Shown piece by piece: positions 1 to 13,648 of a stretch of DNA of 64,000 nt. The translations under genes were made by a program, and so were the position numbers. This DNA is from Hippophae tibetana (lineage: Eukaryota; Streptophyta; Magnoliopsida; Rosales; Elaeagnaceae): contig CM072801.1 in assembly GCA_037013495.1 (NCBI GenBank), positions 103,113,816-103,177,815 on the forward strand, given 5' to 3'. How positions within the stretch are numbered: the stretch's first letter is position 1; each line of letters begins with the position of its first letter. Below the pieces are notes generated by a model. That model made no database searches, was not told the DNA's origin, and saw only the letters and a program-made list of their open reading frames with translations.

Positions 1-855
1 GGTGCGATCAAACTATAAGACGTAGGAAAGTAGTGTAAGCGATAGAATTTGGGTTCTAAAATGTGGATAACTAAACTATTGTTTCCATCATGTTTTTGTA
101 AATCGAAATAAGCTTTGATTTGATATATTATAATAGTCATTTGGATACAGGAGTTAAAAGTTATAACAGTTTAAAGATACAATCCCAATAAATAATTTCT
201 TTTTTTTAAACTACGAACTCCAGAAATTTTGTGGTTTTTTTATTCAGGAACAAAGATAGGTTGAACACGGAAAACAAAAAATAGGAAAATGATACAGTGA
301 ATTAAAAGAAGAGTAAGAAATGCAACGCAAATAAGAAAATAATGACAATTAAATCTAAAGAAAACAAAAGTCTTGTAGAAAATATTTGTTTCTTTAATTG
401 GGATTTGGAACCAAAGAATGCAAAAAAACAATATAATGGAAAATTTTGTTAATTCTAAAATTCAAAAAATAAAACAAAGAAGAGGAAAATGATATAGTGA
501 TTTAAAAGAAAAGTACGCAATGAAATTCAAATAAGAAAATAATGTCAACAAAATCTAAAGAAAACAAAAGACTTGTAGAACATATTTGTTTCTTTAATTG
601 TGATTTTGAACAAAAGAATGCAAAAACCAATAAAATGGAAAATTTCATTAAATCTAAAATTAAAAAAAAGATATTTTAAGATAAATATCCTATTTTGGGC
701 GACCACGGCTTTGATACCAAATGATACAGATCCTTTATGCGAAAAAAATTGGAACCCATGAACTCACAGGAATGAGAAGTATGCAATTGCTAATAACATG
801 GTTATTATGATCAAATTGGAGCAATAAAGAATAAGAATAGAAAACCATGCAAGAA
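1..855 (+). repeat. Satellite copy 1 (855 bp)
   Basis: T, A caca, B gaacatatttg, t1 with gcaataaagaataag. Seven-T run before attcagg. Matches copy 5. Confidence 0.9.
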
Positions 856-1709
856 GGTGCGATCAAACTATAAAACGTAGGAAAGTAGTGTAAGCGATAG
901 AATTTGGGTTCTAAAAGGTGGATAACTGAACTATTGTTTCCATCATATATTTTTGCAAATAGAAAGAAGTTTGATTTGATATATTATAATAGTCATTTGG
1001 ATACAGGAGTTAAAAGTTATAACAGTTTAAAGATACAATCCCAATAAATAATTTCTTTTTTTTAAACTACGAACTCCAGAAATTTTGTGGTTTTTTATTC
1101 AGGAACAAAGATAGGTTGAACACTGAAAAAAAAGAACAGGAAAATGATAGAGTGAATTAAAAGAAGAGTAAGAAATGCAATGCAAATAAGAGAATAATGA
1201 CAATTAAATCTAAAGGAAACAAAAGTGTTGTAGAAAATATTTGTTTCTTTAATTGGGATTTGGAACCAAAGAATGCAAAAAACAATATAATGGAAAATTT
1301 TATTAATTCTAAAATTCAAAAAATAAAACAAAGAAGAGGAAAATGATATAGTGATTTAAAAGAAAAGTACGCAATGAAATGCAAATAAGAAAATAATGTC
1401 AACAAAATCTAAAGAAAACAAAAGACTTGTAGAACATATTTGTTTCTTTAATTGTGATTTGGAACAAAAGAATGCAAACACCAATAAAATGGAAAATTTC
1501 ATTAAATCTAAAATTAAAAAAAAGATATTTTAAGATAAATATCCTATTTTGGGAGACCACGGCTTCGATACCAAATGATAAAGATCCTTTATGCGAAAAA
1601 AATTGGAACCCATGAACTCACAGGAATGAGAAGTATGCAATTGCTAATAACATGGTTATTATGATCAAATTGGAGCAATAAAGAACAAGAATAGAAAACC
1701 ATGCAAGCA
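856..1709 (+). repeat. Satellite copy 2 (854 bp)
   Basis: Site 1 is a private mix with catatatttttgc and agaaagaagtttga; A agag with gtgttgtag; B gaac with gcaaacacc; t1. First two-thirds match copy 6. Confidence 0.9.
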
Positions 1710-2563
1710 GGTGCGATCAAACTATAAGACGTAGGAAAGTAGTGTAAGCGATAGAATTTGGGTTCTAAAAGGTGGTTAATTGAACTATTGTTTCCTTCAT
1801 GTTTTTGTAAATCGAAATAAGTTTTGATTTGATATATTATAATAGTCATTTGGATACCTGAGTTAAAAGTAATAACAGTTTAAAGATACAATCCCAATAA
1901 ATAATTTCTTTTTTTTAAACTACGAACTCCAGAAATTTTGTGGTTTTTTTATTCAGGAACAAAGATAGGTTGAACACGGAAAACAAAGAACAGGAAAATG
2001 ATACAGTGAATTAAAGGAAGAGTAAGAAATGCAATGCAAATAAGAAAATAATGACAATTAAATCTAAAGAAAACAAAAGTCTTGTAGAAAATAGTTGTTT
2101 CTTTAATTGGGATTTGGAACCAAAGAATGCAAAAAACAATTATAATGGAAAATTTTATTAATTCTAAAATTCAAAAAATAAAACAAAGAAGAGGAAAATG
2201 ATATAGTGATTTAAAAGAAAAGTACGCAATGAAATGCAAATAAGAAAATAATGTCAACAAAATCTAAAGAAAACAAAAGACTTGTAGAAAATATTTGTTT
2301 CTTTAATTGTGATTTGGAACAAAAGAATGCAAAAACCAATAAAATGGAAAATTCATTAAATCTAAAATTAAAAAAAAGATATTTTAAGATAAATAGCCTA
2401 TTTTGGGCGACCACGGCTTTGATACCAAATGATAGAGATCCTTTATGCGAAAATATTTGGAACCCATGAACTCACAGGAATTAGAAGTATGGAATTGCTA
2501 AGACCATGCTTAATATTATCAAATTGGAACAATAATGAACAAGAATAGAAAACCATGCAAGAA
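1710..2563 (+). repeat. Satellite copy 3 (854 bp)
   Basis: T-like but aataagttttg, so the HindIII site is lost; A caca with aatagttg and caattataatgg; B gaaaatatttg; t2 with agaccatgcttaatattatc. Confidence 0.9.
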
Positions 2564-3418
2564 GGTGCGATCAAACTATAATACGTAGGAAAGTAGTGTA
2601 AGCGATGGAATTTGGGTTCTAAAAGGTGGATAACTGAACTATTGTTTCCTTCATGTTTTTGTAAATCGAAATAAGCTTTGGTTTGATATATTATAATAGT
2701 CATTTGGATACACGAGTTAAAAGTAATAAGAGTTTGAAGATACAATCCCAATAAATAATTTCTTTTTTTTAAACTACGAACTCCAGAAATTTTGTGGTTT
2801 TTTATTCAGGAACAAAGATAGGTTGAACACTGAAAAAAAGAATAGGAAAATGATAGAGTGAATTAAAAGAAGAGTAAGAAATGCAACGCAAAGAAGAAAA
2901 TAATGACAATTAAATCTAAAGAAAACAAAAGTCTTGTAGAAAATATTTGTTTCTTTAATTGGGATTTGGAACCAAAGAATGCAAAAAAACAATATAATGG
3001 AAAATTTTATTAATTCTAAAATTCAAAAAATAAAACAAAGAAGAGGAAAATGATATAGTGATTTAAAAGAAAAGTACGCAATGAAATGCAAATAAGAAAA
3101 TAATGTCAACAAAATCTAAAGAAAACAAAAGACTTGTAGAACATATTTATTTCTTTAATTGTGATTTGGAACAAAAGAATGCAAACACCAATAAAATGGA
3201 AAATTTCATTAAATCTAAAATTAAAAAAAAAAGATATTTTAAGATAAATATCCTATTTTGGGCGACCACGGCTTCGATACCAAATGATAAAGATCCTTTA
3301 TGCGAAAAAAATTGGAACCCATGAACTCACAGGAATGAGAAGTATGCAATTGCTAATAACATGGTTATTATGATCAAATTGGAGCAATAAAGAACAAGAA
3401 TAGAAAACCATGCAAGAA
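2564..3418 (+). repeat. Satellite copy 4 (855 bp)
   Basis: T-like with gctttggtttg; A agag with caaagaagaaaataatg; B gaacatatttatttc; t1. Confidence 0.9.
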
Positions 3419-4273
3419 GGTGCGATCAAACTATAAGACGTAGGAAAGTAGTGTAAGCGATAGAATTTGGGTTCTAAAATGTGGATAACTAAACTATTGT
3501 TTCCATCATGTTTTTGTAAATCGAAATAAGCTTTGATTTGATATATTATAATAGTCATTTGGATACAGGAGTTAAAAGTTATAACAGTTTAAAGATACAA
3601 TCCCAATAAATAATTTCTTTTTTTTAAACTACGAACTCCAGAAATTTTGTGGTTTTTTTATTCAGGAACAAAGATAGGTTGAACACGGAAAACAAAAAAT
3701 AGGAAAATGATACAGTGAATTAAAAGAAGAGTAAGAAATGCAACGCAAATAAGAAAATAATGACAATTAAATCTAAAGAAAACAAAAGTCTTGTAGAAAA
3801 TATTTGTTTCTTTAATTGGGATTTGGAACCAAAGAATGCAAAAAAACAATATAATGGAAAATTTTGTTAATTCTAAAATTCAAAAAATAAAACAAAGAAG
3901 AGGAAAATGATATAGTGATTTAAAAGAAAAGTACGCAATGAAATTCAAATAAGAAAATAATGTCAACAAAATCTAAAGAAAACAAAAGACTTGTAGAACA
4001 TATTTGTTTCTTTAATTGTGATTTTGAACAAAAGAATGCAAAAACCAATAAAATGGAAAATTTCATTAAATCTAAAATTAAAAAAAAGATATTTTAAGAT
4101 AAATATCCTATTTTGGGCGACCACGGCTTTGATACCAAATGATACAGATCCTTTATGCGAAAAAAATTGGAACCCATGAACTCACAGGAATGAGAAGTAT
4201 GCAATTGCTAATAACATGGTTATTATGATCAAATTGGAGCAATAAAGAATAAGAATAGAAAACCATGCAAGAA
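3419..4273 (+). repeat. Satellite copy 5 (855 bp)
   Basis: As far as I can read by eye, the same as copy 1 throughout, including its seven-T run and aaaattttgttaattc. Confidence 0.9.
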
Positions 4274-5127
4274 GGTGCGATCAAACTATAAAACGTAGGA
4301 AAGTAGTGTAAGCGATAGAATTTGGGTTCTAAAAGGTGGATAACTGAACTATTGTTTCCATCATATATTTTTGCAAATAGAAAGAAGTTTGATTTGATAT
4401 ATTATAATAGTCATTTGGATACAGGAGTTAAAAGTTATAACAGTTTAAAGATACAATCCCAATAAATAATTTCTTTTTTTTAAACTACGAACTCCAGAAA
4501 TTTTGTGGTTTTTTATTCAGGAACAAAGATAGGTTGAACACTGAAAAAAAAGAACAGGAAAATGATAGAGTGAATTAAAAGAAGAGTAAGAAATGCAATG
4601 CAAATAAGAAAATAATGACAATTAAATCTAAAGGAAACAAAAGTGTTGTAGAAAATATTTGTTTCTTTAATTGGGATTTGGAACCAAAGAATGCAAAAAA
4701 CAATATAATGGAAAATTTTATTAATTCTAAAATTCAAAAAATAAAACAAAGAAGAGGAAAATGATATAGTGATTTAAAAGAAAAGTACGCAATGAAATGC
4801 AAATAAGAAAATAATGTCAACAAAATCTAAAGAAAACAAAAGACTTGTAGAAAATATTTGTTTCTTTAATTGTGATTTGGAACAAAAGAATGCAAAAACC
4901 AATAAAATGGAAAATTTCATTAATTCTAAAATTAAAAAAAAGATATTTTAAGATAAATATCCTATTTTGGGCGACCACGGCTTTGAAACCAAATGATACA
5001 GATCCTTTATGCGAAAATATTTGGAACCCATGAACTCACAGGAATGAGAAGTATGGAATTGCTAAGAACATGCTTAATATGATCAAATTGGAACAATAAT
5101 GAACAAGAATAGAAAACCATGCAAGAA
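4274..5127 (+). repeat. Satellite copy 6 (854 bp)
   Basis: Starts as copy 2, but from sub-repeat B on it has gaaaatatttg and t2: a mosaic of a copy-2 front and another type of back. Confidence 0.9.
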
Positions 5128-5978
5128 GGTGCGATCAAACTATAAAACGTAGGAAAGTAGTGTAAGCGATGGAATTTGGGTTCTAAAAGGTGGATAACTG
5201 AACTATTGTTTCCTTCATGTTTTTGCAAATAGAAAGAAGTTTGGTTTGATATATTATAATAGTCATTTGGATACACGAGTTAAAAGTTATAAGAGTTTAA
5301 AGATACAATCCCAATAAATAATTTCTTTTTTTTAAACTACGAACTCTAGAAATTTTGTGGTTTTTTATTCAGGAACAAAGATAGGTTGAACACTGAAAAA
5401 AAAGAACAGGAAAATGATAGAGTAATTAAAAGAAGAGTAAGAAATGCAATGGAAATAAGAAAATAATGACAATTAAATCTAAACAAAACAAAAGTCCTGT
5501 AGAAAATATTTGTTTCTTTAATTGGGATTTGGAACCAAAGAATGCAAAAAACAATATAATGGAGAATTTTATTAATTCCAAAATTAAAAAAATAAAACAA
5601 AGAAGAGGAAAATGATATAGTGATTTAAAAGAAAAGTACGCAATGAAATGCAAATAAGAAAATAATGTCAACAAAATCTAAAGAAAACAAAAGACTTGTA
5701 GAACATATTTGTTTCTTTAATTGTGATTTGGAACAAAAGAATGCAAAAACCAATAAAATGGAAAATTTCATTAAATCTAAAATTAAAAAAAAGATATTTT
5801 AAGATAAATATCCTATTTTGGGCGACCACGGCTTTGATACCAAATGATACAGATCCTTTATGCGAAAATATTTGGAACCCATGAACTCACAGGAATGAGA
5901 AGTATGGAATTGCTAAGAACATGCTTAATATGATCAAATTGGAACAATAATGAACAAGAATAGAAAACCATGCAAGAA
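5128..5978 (+). repeat. Satellite copy 7 (851 bp)
   Basis: Cd; gaactctagaaa; A with gagtaatt, aaatctaaacaaaac, gtcctgtag; B gaac; t2. Confidence 0.9.
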
Positions 5979-7042
5979 GGTGCGATCAAACTATAAGACG
6001 TAGGAAAGTAGTGTAAGCGATGGAATTTGGGTTCTAAAAGGTGGATAACTGAACTATTGTTTCCTTCATGTTTTTGCAAATAGAAAGAAGCTTTGGTTTG
6101 ATATATTATAATAGTCATTTGGATACACGAGTTAAAAGTAATAAGAGTTTAAAGATACAATCCCAATAAATAATTTCTTTTTTTTAAACTACGAACTCTA
6201 GAAATTTTGTGGTTTTTTATTCAGGAACAAAGATAGGTTGAACACTGAAAAAAAAGAACAGGAAAATGATAGAGTAATTAAAAGAAGAGTAAGAAATGCA
6301 ATGGAAATAAGAAAATAATGACAATTAAATCTAAACAAAACAAAAGTCCTGTAGAAAATATTTGTTTCTTTAATTGGGATTTGGAACCAAAGAATGCAAA
6401 AAACAATATAATGGAGAATTTTATTAATTCCAAAATTAAAAAAATAAAACAAAGAAGAGGAAAATGATATAGTGATTTAAAAGAAAAGTACGCAATGAAA
6501 TGCAAATAAGAAAATAATGTCAACAAAATCTAAAGAAAACAAAAGACTTGTAGAACATATTTGTTTTTTTAATTGTGATTTGGAACAAAAGAATGCAAAA
6601 ACCAATAAAATGGAAAATTTCATTAAATCTAAAATTAAAAAAAAGATATTTTAAGATAAATATCCTATTTTGGGCGACCACGGCTTTGATACCAAATGAT
6701 ACAGATCCTTTATGCGAAAATATTTGGAACCCATGAACTCACAGGAATGAGAAGTATGGAATTGCTAAGAACATGCTTAATATGATCAAATTGGAACAAT
6801 AATGAACAAGAATAGAAAACCATGCAAGAAGGTGCGATCAAACTATAAGACGTAGGAAAGTAGTGTAAGCGATGGAATTTGGGTTCTAAAAGGTGGATAA
6901 CTGAACTATTGTTTCCTTCATGTTTTTGCAAATAGAAAGAAGCTTTGGTTTGATATATTATAATAGTCATTTGGATACACGAGTTAAAAGTAATAAGAGT
7001 TTAAAGATACAATCCCAATAAATAATTTCTTTTTTTAAACTA
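5300..7042 (+). repeat. Near-identical neighbouring units, 852-bp offset
   Basis: Bases about 5300-6190 recur at about 6152-7042. Shared rare states: gaactctagaaa, gagtaattaaaagaag, caatggaaataag, aaatctaaacaaaac and gtcctgtag. Small differences remain: gttataag versus gtaataag, and a ttgttttttt variant at about 6562. This looks like a recent one-unit duplication. Confidence 0.8.
5979..6830 (+). repeat. Satellite copy 8 (852 bp)
   Basis: Cg; same sub-repeat A as copy 7; B gaac with a seven-T run in place of tttcttt; t2. Confidence 0.9.
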
Positions 7043-7682
7043 CGAACTCCAGAAATTTTGTGGTTTTTCATTAAGGAACAAAGATAGGTTGAACACTGAA
7101 AAAAAAGAACAGGAAAATGATAGAGTGAATTAAAAGAAGAGTAAGAAATGCAATGCAAATAAGAAAATAATGACAATTAAATCTAAAGAAAACAAAAGTC
7201 CTGTAGAAAATATTTGTTTCTTTAATTGGGATTTGGAACCAAAGAATGCAAAAAACAATATAATGGAGAATTTTATTATTTCCAAAATTCAAAAAATAAA
7301 ACAAAGAAGAGGAAAATGATATAGTGATTTAAAAGAAAAGTACGCAATGAAATGCAAATAAGAAAATAATGTCAACAAAATCTAAAGAAAACAATAGACT
7401 TGTAGAACATATTTGTTTCTTTAATTGTGATTTGGAACAAAAGAATGCAAAAACCAATAAAATGGAAAATTTCATTAAATCTAAAATTAAAAAAAAGATA
7501 TTTTAAGATAAATATCCTATTTTGGGCGACCACGGCTTTGATACCAAATGATACAGATCCTTTATGCGAAAATATTTGGAACCCATGAACTCACAGGAAT
7601 GAGAAGTATGAAATTGCTAAGAACATGCTTAATATGATCAAATTGGAACAATAATGAACAAGAATAGAAAACCATGCAAGAA
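6831..7682 (+). repeat. Satellite copy 9 (852 bp)
   Basis: Cg; ttttcattaagg in place of ttattcagg; A agag with gtcctgtag; t2 with gtatgaaattgc. Confidence 0.9.
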
Positions 7683-8530
7683 GGTGCGATCAAACTATAA
7701 GACGTAGGAAAGTAGTGTAAGCGATGGAATTTGGGTTCTAAAAGGTGGATAACTGAACTATTGTTTCCTTCATGTTTTTGCAAATAGAAAGAAGTTTGGT
7801 TTGATATATTATAATAGTCATTTGGATACACGAGTTAAAAGTTATAACAGTTTAAAGATATAATCCCAATAAATAATTTCTTTTTTTTAAACTACGAACT
7901 CAGAAATTTTGTGGTTTTTTAATCAGGAACAAAGATAGGTTGAACACTGAAAAAAAAGAACAGGAAAATGATAGAGTCATTAAAAGAAGAGTAAGAAATG
8001 CAATGGAAATAAGAAAATAATGACAATTAAATATAAAGAAAACAAAAGTCCTGTAGAAAATATTTGTTTCTTTAATTGGGATTTGGAACCAAAGAATGCA
8101 AAAAACAATATAATGGAGAATTTTATTAATTCCAAAATTCAAAAAATAAAACAAAGAAGAGGAAAATGATATAGTGATTTAAAAGAAAAGTACGCAATGA
8201 AATGCAAATAAGAAAATAATCTCAACAAAATCTAAAGAAAACAAAAGACTTGTAGAACATATTTGTTTCTTTAATTGTGATTTTGAACAAAAGAATGGAA
8301 AAACAATAAAATGGAAAATTTCATTAAATCTAAAATAAAAAAAAGATATTTAAAGATAAATATCCTATTTTGGGCGACCACGGCTTCGATACCAAATGAT
8401 ACAGATCCTTTATGCGAAAAAAAGTGGAACCCATGAACTCACAGGAATGAGAAGTATGGAATTTCTAATAACATGGTTATTATGATCAAATTGGAGCAAT
8501 AAAGAACAAGAATAGAAAACCATGCAAGAA
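7683..8530 (+). repeat. Satellite copy 10 (848 bp, shortest)
   Basis: Cd; gaactcagaaa; gagtcatt; gaatggaaaaacaat; t1 with atttctaataac. Several one- and two-base losses explain the short length. Pairs with copy 24. Confidence 0.9.
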
Positions 8531-9385
8531 GGTGCGAGAAAACTATAAGACGTAGGAAAGTAGTGTAAGCGATGGAATTTGGGTTCTAAAAGGTGGATAA
8601 CTGAACTATTGTTTCCTTCATGTTTTTGTAAATCGAAATAAGCTTTGATTTGATATATTATAATAGTCATTTGGATACAGGAGTTAAAAGTTATAACAGT
8701 TTAAAGATACAATCCCAATAAATAATTTCTTTTTTTTAAACTACGAACTCCAGAAATTTTGTGGTTTTTTATTTAGGAACAAAGATAGGTTGAACACTGA
8801 AAAAAAAAAGAACAGGAAAATGATAGAGTGAATTAAAAGAAGAGTTAGAAATGCAATGCAAATAAGAAAATAATGACAATTAAATCTAAAGAAAACAAAA
8901 GTGTTGTAGAAAATATTTGTTTCTTTAATTGGGATTTGGAACCAAAGAATGCAAAAAACAATATAATGGAAAATTTTATTAATTCTAAAATTCAAAAAAT
9001 AAAACAAAGAAGAGGAAAATGATATAGTGATTTAAAAGAAAAGTACGAAATGAAATGCAAATAAGAAAATAATGTCAACAAAATCTAAAGAAAACAAAAG
9101 ACTTGTAGAAAATATTTGTTTCTTTAATTGTGATTTGGAACAAAAGAATGCAAAAACCAATAAAATGGAAAATTTCATTAAATCTAAAATTAAAAAAAAG
9201 TTATTTTAAGATAAATATCCTATTTTGGGGGACCACGGCTTTGAAACCAAATGATACAGATCCTTTATGCGAAAATATTTGGAACCCATGAACTCACAGG
9301 AATGAGAAGTATGAAATTGCTAAGAACATGCTTAATATGATCAAATTGGAACAATAATGAACAAGAATAGAAAACCATGCAAGAA
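8531..9385 (+). repeat. Satellite copy 11 (855 bp)
   Basis: ggtgcgagaaaac start; T; tttatttagg; gagttagaaatgc; gtgttgtag; B gaaa with agttatttt; t2. Pairs with copy 25. Confidence 0.9.
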
Positions 9386-10236
9386 AGTGCGATCAAACTA
9401 TAAAACGTAGGAAAGTAGTGTAAGCGATGGAATTTGGGTTCTAAAAGGTGGATAACTGAACTATTGTTTCCTTCATGTTTTTGCAAATAGAAAGAAGTTT
9501 GGTTTGATATATTATAATAGTCATTTGGATACACGAGTTAAAAGTTATAAGAGTTTAAAGATACAATCCCAATAAATAATTTCTTTTTTTTAAACTACGA
9601 ACTCCAGAAATTTTGTGGTTTTTTATTCAGGAACAAAGATAGGTTGAACACTGAAAAAAAAGAACAGGAAAATGATAGAGTAATTAAAAGAAGAGTAAGA
9701 AATGCAATGGAAATAAGAAAATAATGACAATTAAATCTAAAGAAAACAAAAGTCCTGTAGAAAATATTTGTTTCTTTAATTGGGATTTGGAACCAAAGAA
9801 TGCAAAAAACAATATAATGGAGAATTTTATTAATTCCAAAATTAAAAAAATAAAACAAAGAAGAGGAAAATGATATAGTGATTTAAAAGAAAAGTACGCA
9901 ATGAAATGCAAATAAGAAAATAATGTCAACAAAATCCAAAGAAAACAAAAGACTTGTAGAACATATTTGTTTCTTTAATTGTGATTTGGAACAAAAGAAT
10001 GCAAAAACCAATAAAATGGAAAATTTCATTAAATCTAAAATTAAAAAAAAGATATTTTAAGATAAATATCCTATTTTGGGCGACCACGGCTTTGATACCA
10101 AATGATACAGATCCTTTATGCGAAAATATTTGGAACCCATGAACTCACAGGAATGAGAAGTATGGAATTGCTAAGAACATGCTTAATATGATCAAATTGG
10201 AACAATAATGAACAAGAATAGAAAACCATGCAAGAA
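9386..10236 (+). repeat. Satellite copy 12 (851 bp)
   Basis: Starts agtgcgatc; Cd; A gagtaatt, gtcctgtag; aaaatccaaagaaaac in B; t2. First member of the first dimer. Confidence 0.9.
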
Positions 10237-11090
10237 GGTGCGATCAAACTATAAGACGTAGGAAAGTAGTGTAAGTGATGGAATTTGGGTTCTAAAAGGT
10301 GGATAACTGAACTATTGTTTCCTTCATGTTTTTGCAAATAGAAAGAAGCTTTGGTTTGATATATTATAATAGTCATTTGGATACACGAGTTAAAAGTAAT
10401 AAGAGTTTAAAGATACAATCCCAATAAATAATTTCTTTTTTTTAAACAACGAACTCCAGAAATTTTGTGGTTTTTTATTCAGGAACAAAGATAGGTTGAA
10501 CACTGAAAAAAAAGAACAGGAAAATGATAGAGTGAATTAAAAGAAGAGTAAGAAATGCAATGCAAATAAGAAAATAATGACAATTAAATCTAAAGAAAAC
10601 AAAAGTCTTGTAGAAAATAGTTGTTTCTTTAATTGGGATTTGGAACCAAAGAATGCAAAAAACAATATAATATAAAATTTTATTAATTCTAAAATTCAAA
10701 AAATAAAACAAAGAAGAGGAAAATGATATAGTGATTTAAAAGAAAAGTACGCAATGAAATGCAAATAAGAAAATAATCTCAACAAAATCTAAAGAAAACA
10801 AAAGACTTGTAGAACATAATTGTTTCTTTAATTGTGATTTTGAACAAAAGAATGCAAAAACCAATAAAATGGAAAATTTCATTAAATCTAAAATTAAAAA
10901 AAAAGATATTTTAAGATAAATCTCCTATTTTAGGCGACCACGGCTTCGATACGAAATGATACAGATCCTTTATGCGAAAAAAATTGGAACCCATGAACTC
11001 ACAGGAATGAGAAGTATGGAATTTCTAATAACATGGTTATTATGATCAAATTGGAGCAATAAAGAACAAGAATAGAAAACCATGCAAGAA
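10237..11090 (+). repeat. Satellite copy 13 (854 bp)
   Basis: Cg; gtaagtgatgg; aaacaacgaac; aatataatataaaa; ataatctcaac; tctcctattttagg; t1 with atttctaataac. Confidence 0.9.
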
Positions 11091-11942
11091 GGTGCGATCA
11101 AACTATAAGACGTAGGAAAGTAGTGTAAGCGATAGAATTTGGGTTCTAAAAGGTGGATAACTGAACTATTGTTTCCTTCATGTTTTTGCAAATAGAAAGA
11201 AGCTTTGGTTTGATATATTATAATAGTCATTTGGATACACGAGTTAAAAGTTATAAGAGTTTAAAGATACAATCCCAATAAATAATTTCTTTTTTTTAAA
11301 CTACGAACTCCAGAAATTTTGTGGTTTTTTATTCAAGAACAAAGATAGGTTGAACACTGAAAAAAAAGAACAGGAAAATGATAGAGTAATTAAAAGAAGA
11401 GTAAGAAATGCAATGGAAATAAGAAAATAATGACAATTAAATCTAAAGAAAACAAAAGTCCTGTAGAAAATATTTGTTTCTTTAATTGGGATTTGGAACC
11501 AAAGAATGCAAAAACCAATATAATGGAGAATTTTATTAATTCCAAAATTAAAAAAATAAAACAAAGAAGAGGAAAATGATATAGTGATTTAAAAGAAAAG
11601 TACGCAATGAAATGCAAATAAGAAAATAATGTCAACAAAATCTAAAGAAAACAAAAGACTTGTAGAACATATTTGTTTCTTTAATTGTGATTTGGAACAA
11701 AAGAATGCAAAAACCAATAAAATGGAAAATTTCATTAAATCTAAAATTAAAAAAAAGATATTTTAAGATAAATATCCTATTTTGGGCGACCACGGCTTTG
11801 ATACCAAATGATACAGATCCTTTATGCGAAAATATTTGGAACCCATGAACTCACAGGAATGAGAAGTATGGAATTGCTAAGAACATGCTTAATATGATCA
11901 AATTGGAACAATAATGAACAAGAATAGAAAACCATGCAAGAA
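11091..11942 (+). repeat. Satellite copy 14 (852 bp)
   Basis: Cg; attcaagaac; gagtaatt; gtcctgtag; gcaaaaaccaatataatgg; t2. Confidence 0.9.
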
Positions 11943-12796
11943 GGTGCGATCAAACTATAAGACGTAGGAAAGTAGTGTAAGTGATGGAATTTGGGTTCTA
12001 AAAGGTGGATAACTGAACTATTGTTTCCTTCATGTTTTTGCAAATAGAAAGAAGCTTTGGTTTGATATATTATAATAGTCATTTGGATACACGAGTTAAA
12101 AGTAATAAGAGTTTAAAGATACAATCCCAATAAATAATTTCTTTTTTTTAAACAACGAACTCCAGAAATTTTGTGGTTTTTTATTCAGGAACAAAGATAG
12201 GTTGAACACTGAAAAAAAAGAACAGGAAAATGATAGAGTGAATTAAAAGAAGAGTAAGAAATGCAATGCAAATAAGAAAATAATGACAATTAAATCTAAA
12301 GAAAACAAAAGTCTTGTAGAAAATAGTTGTTTCTTTAATTGGGATTTGGAACCAAAGAATGCAAAAAACAATATAATATAAAATTTTATTAATTCTAAAA
12401 TTCAAAAAATAAAACAAAGAAGAGGAAAATGATATAGTGATTTAAAAGAAAAGTACGCAATGAAATGCAAATAAGAAAATAATCTCAACAAAATCTAAAG
12501 AAAACAAAAGACTTGTAGAACATAATTGTTTCTTTAATTGTGATTTTGAACAAAAGAATGCAAAAACCAATAAAATGGAAAATTTCATTAAATCTAAAAT
12601 TAAAAAAAAAGATATTTTAAGATAAATCTCCTATTTTAGGCGACCACGGCTTCGATACGAAATGATACAGATCCTTTATGCGAAAAAAATTGGAACCCAT
12701 GAACTCACAGGAATGAGAAGTATGGAATTTCTAATAACATGGTTATTATGATCAAATTGGAGCAATAAAGAACAAGAATAGAAAACCATGCAAGAA
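11943..12796 (+). repeat. Satellite copy 15 (854 bp)
   Basis: As copy 13, including aaacaacgaac and tctcctattttagg. Confidence 0.9.
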
Positions 12797-13648
12797 GGTG
12801 CGATCAAACTATAAGACGTAGGAAAGTAGTGTAAGCGATAGAATTTGGGTTCTAAAAGGTGGATAACTGAACTATTGTTTCCTTCATGTTTTTGCAAATA
12901 GAAAGAAGCTTTGGTTTGATATATTATAATAGTCATTTGGATACACGAGTTAAAAGTTATAAGAGTTTAAAGATACAATCCCAATAAATAATTTCTTTTT
13001 TTTAAACTACGAACTCCAGAAATTTTGTGGTTTTTTATTCAAGAACAAAGATAGGTTGAACACTGAAAAAAAAGAACAGGAAAATGATAGAGTAATTAAA
13101 AGAAGAGTAAGAAATGCAATGGAAATAAGAAAATAATGACAATTAAATCTAAAGAAAACAAAAGTCCTGTAGAAAATATTTGTTTCTTTAATTGGGATTT
13201 GGAACCAAAGAATGCAAAAACCAATATAATGGAGAATTTTATTAATTCCAAAATTAAAAAAATAAAACAAAGAAGAGGAAAATGATATAGTGATTTAAAA
13301 GAAAAGTACGCAATGAAATGCAAATAAGAAAATAATGTCAACAAAATCTAAAGAAAACAAAAGACTTGTAGAACATATTTGTTTCTTTAATTGTGATTTG
13401 GAACAAAAGAATGCAAAAACCAATAAAATGGAAAATTTCATTAAATCTAAAATTAAAAAAAAGATATTTTAAGATAAATATCCTATTTTGGGCGACCACG
13501 GCTTTGATACCAAATGATACAGATCCTTTATGCGAAAATATTTGGAACCCATGAACTCACAGGAATGAGAAGTATGGAATTGCTAAGAACATGCTTAATA
13601 TGATCAAATTGGAACAATAATGAACAAGAATAGAAAACCATGCAAGAA
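12797..13648 (+). repeat. Satellite copy 16 (852 bp)
   Basis: As copy 14, including attcaagaac. Confidence 0.9.

Larger units (their letters stand above)
1..4846 (+). repeat. Four-copy period: 1-1428 repeated at 3419-4846
   Basis: Copies 1 and 2 (to about 1428) match copies 5 and 6 (to about 4846) at an offset of 3418. Shared rare states include ctaaactattgtttccatc, the seven-T run in gtggtttttttattc, aaaattttgttaattc, gaaattcaaataag and, in copies 2/6, catatatttttgc. The one difference I noticed is aagagaataatg (copy 2) against aagaaaataatg (copy 6). Identity breaks in sub-repeat B at gaacatatttg versus gaaaatatttg. The left limit is outside the window. Confidence 0.85.
7683..9385 (+). repeat. 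Left member of an 11.94-kb-spaced duplication (copies 10-11)
   Basis: Shares with 19622-21324 a run of otherwise rare states: ttaaagatataatccc, gaactcagaaatttt (one base missing), ataatctcaac, gaatggaaaaacaataaaa, gatatttaaagataaat, aaaaaaagtgg, atttctaataacatgg, ggtgcgagaaaac, ttttatttagg and gagttagaaatgc. The offset is 11,939-11,940, or 14 units. Between the two members the array has different unit types, so this is not a simple long period. Confidence 0.85.
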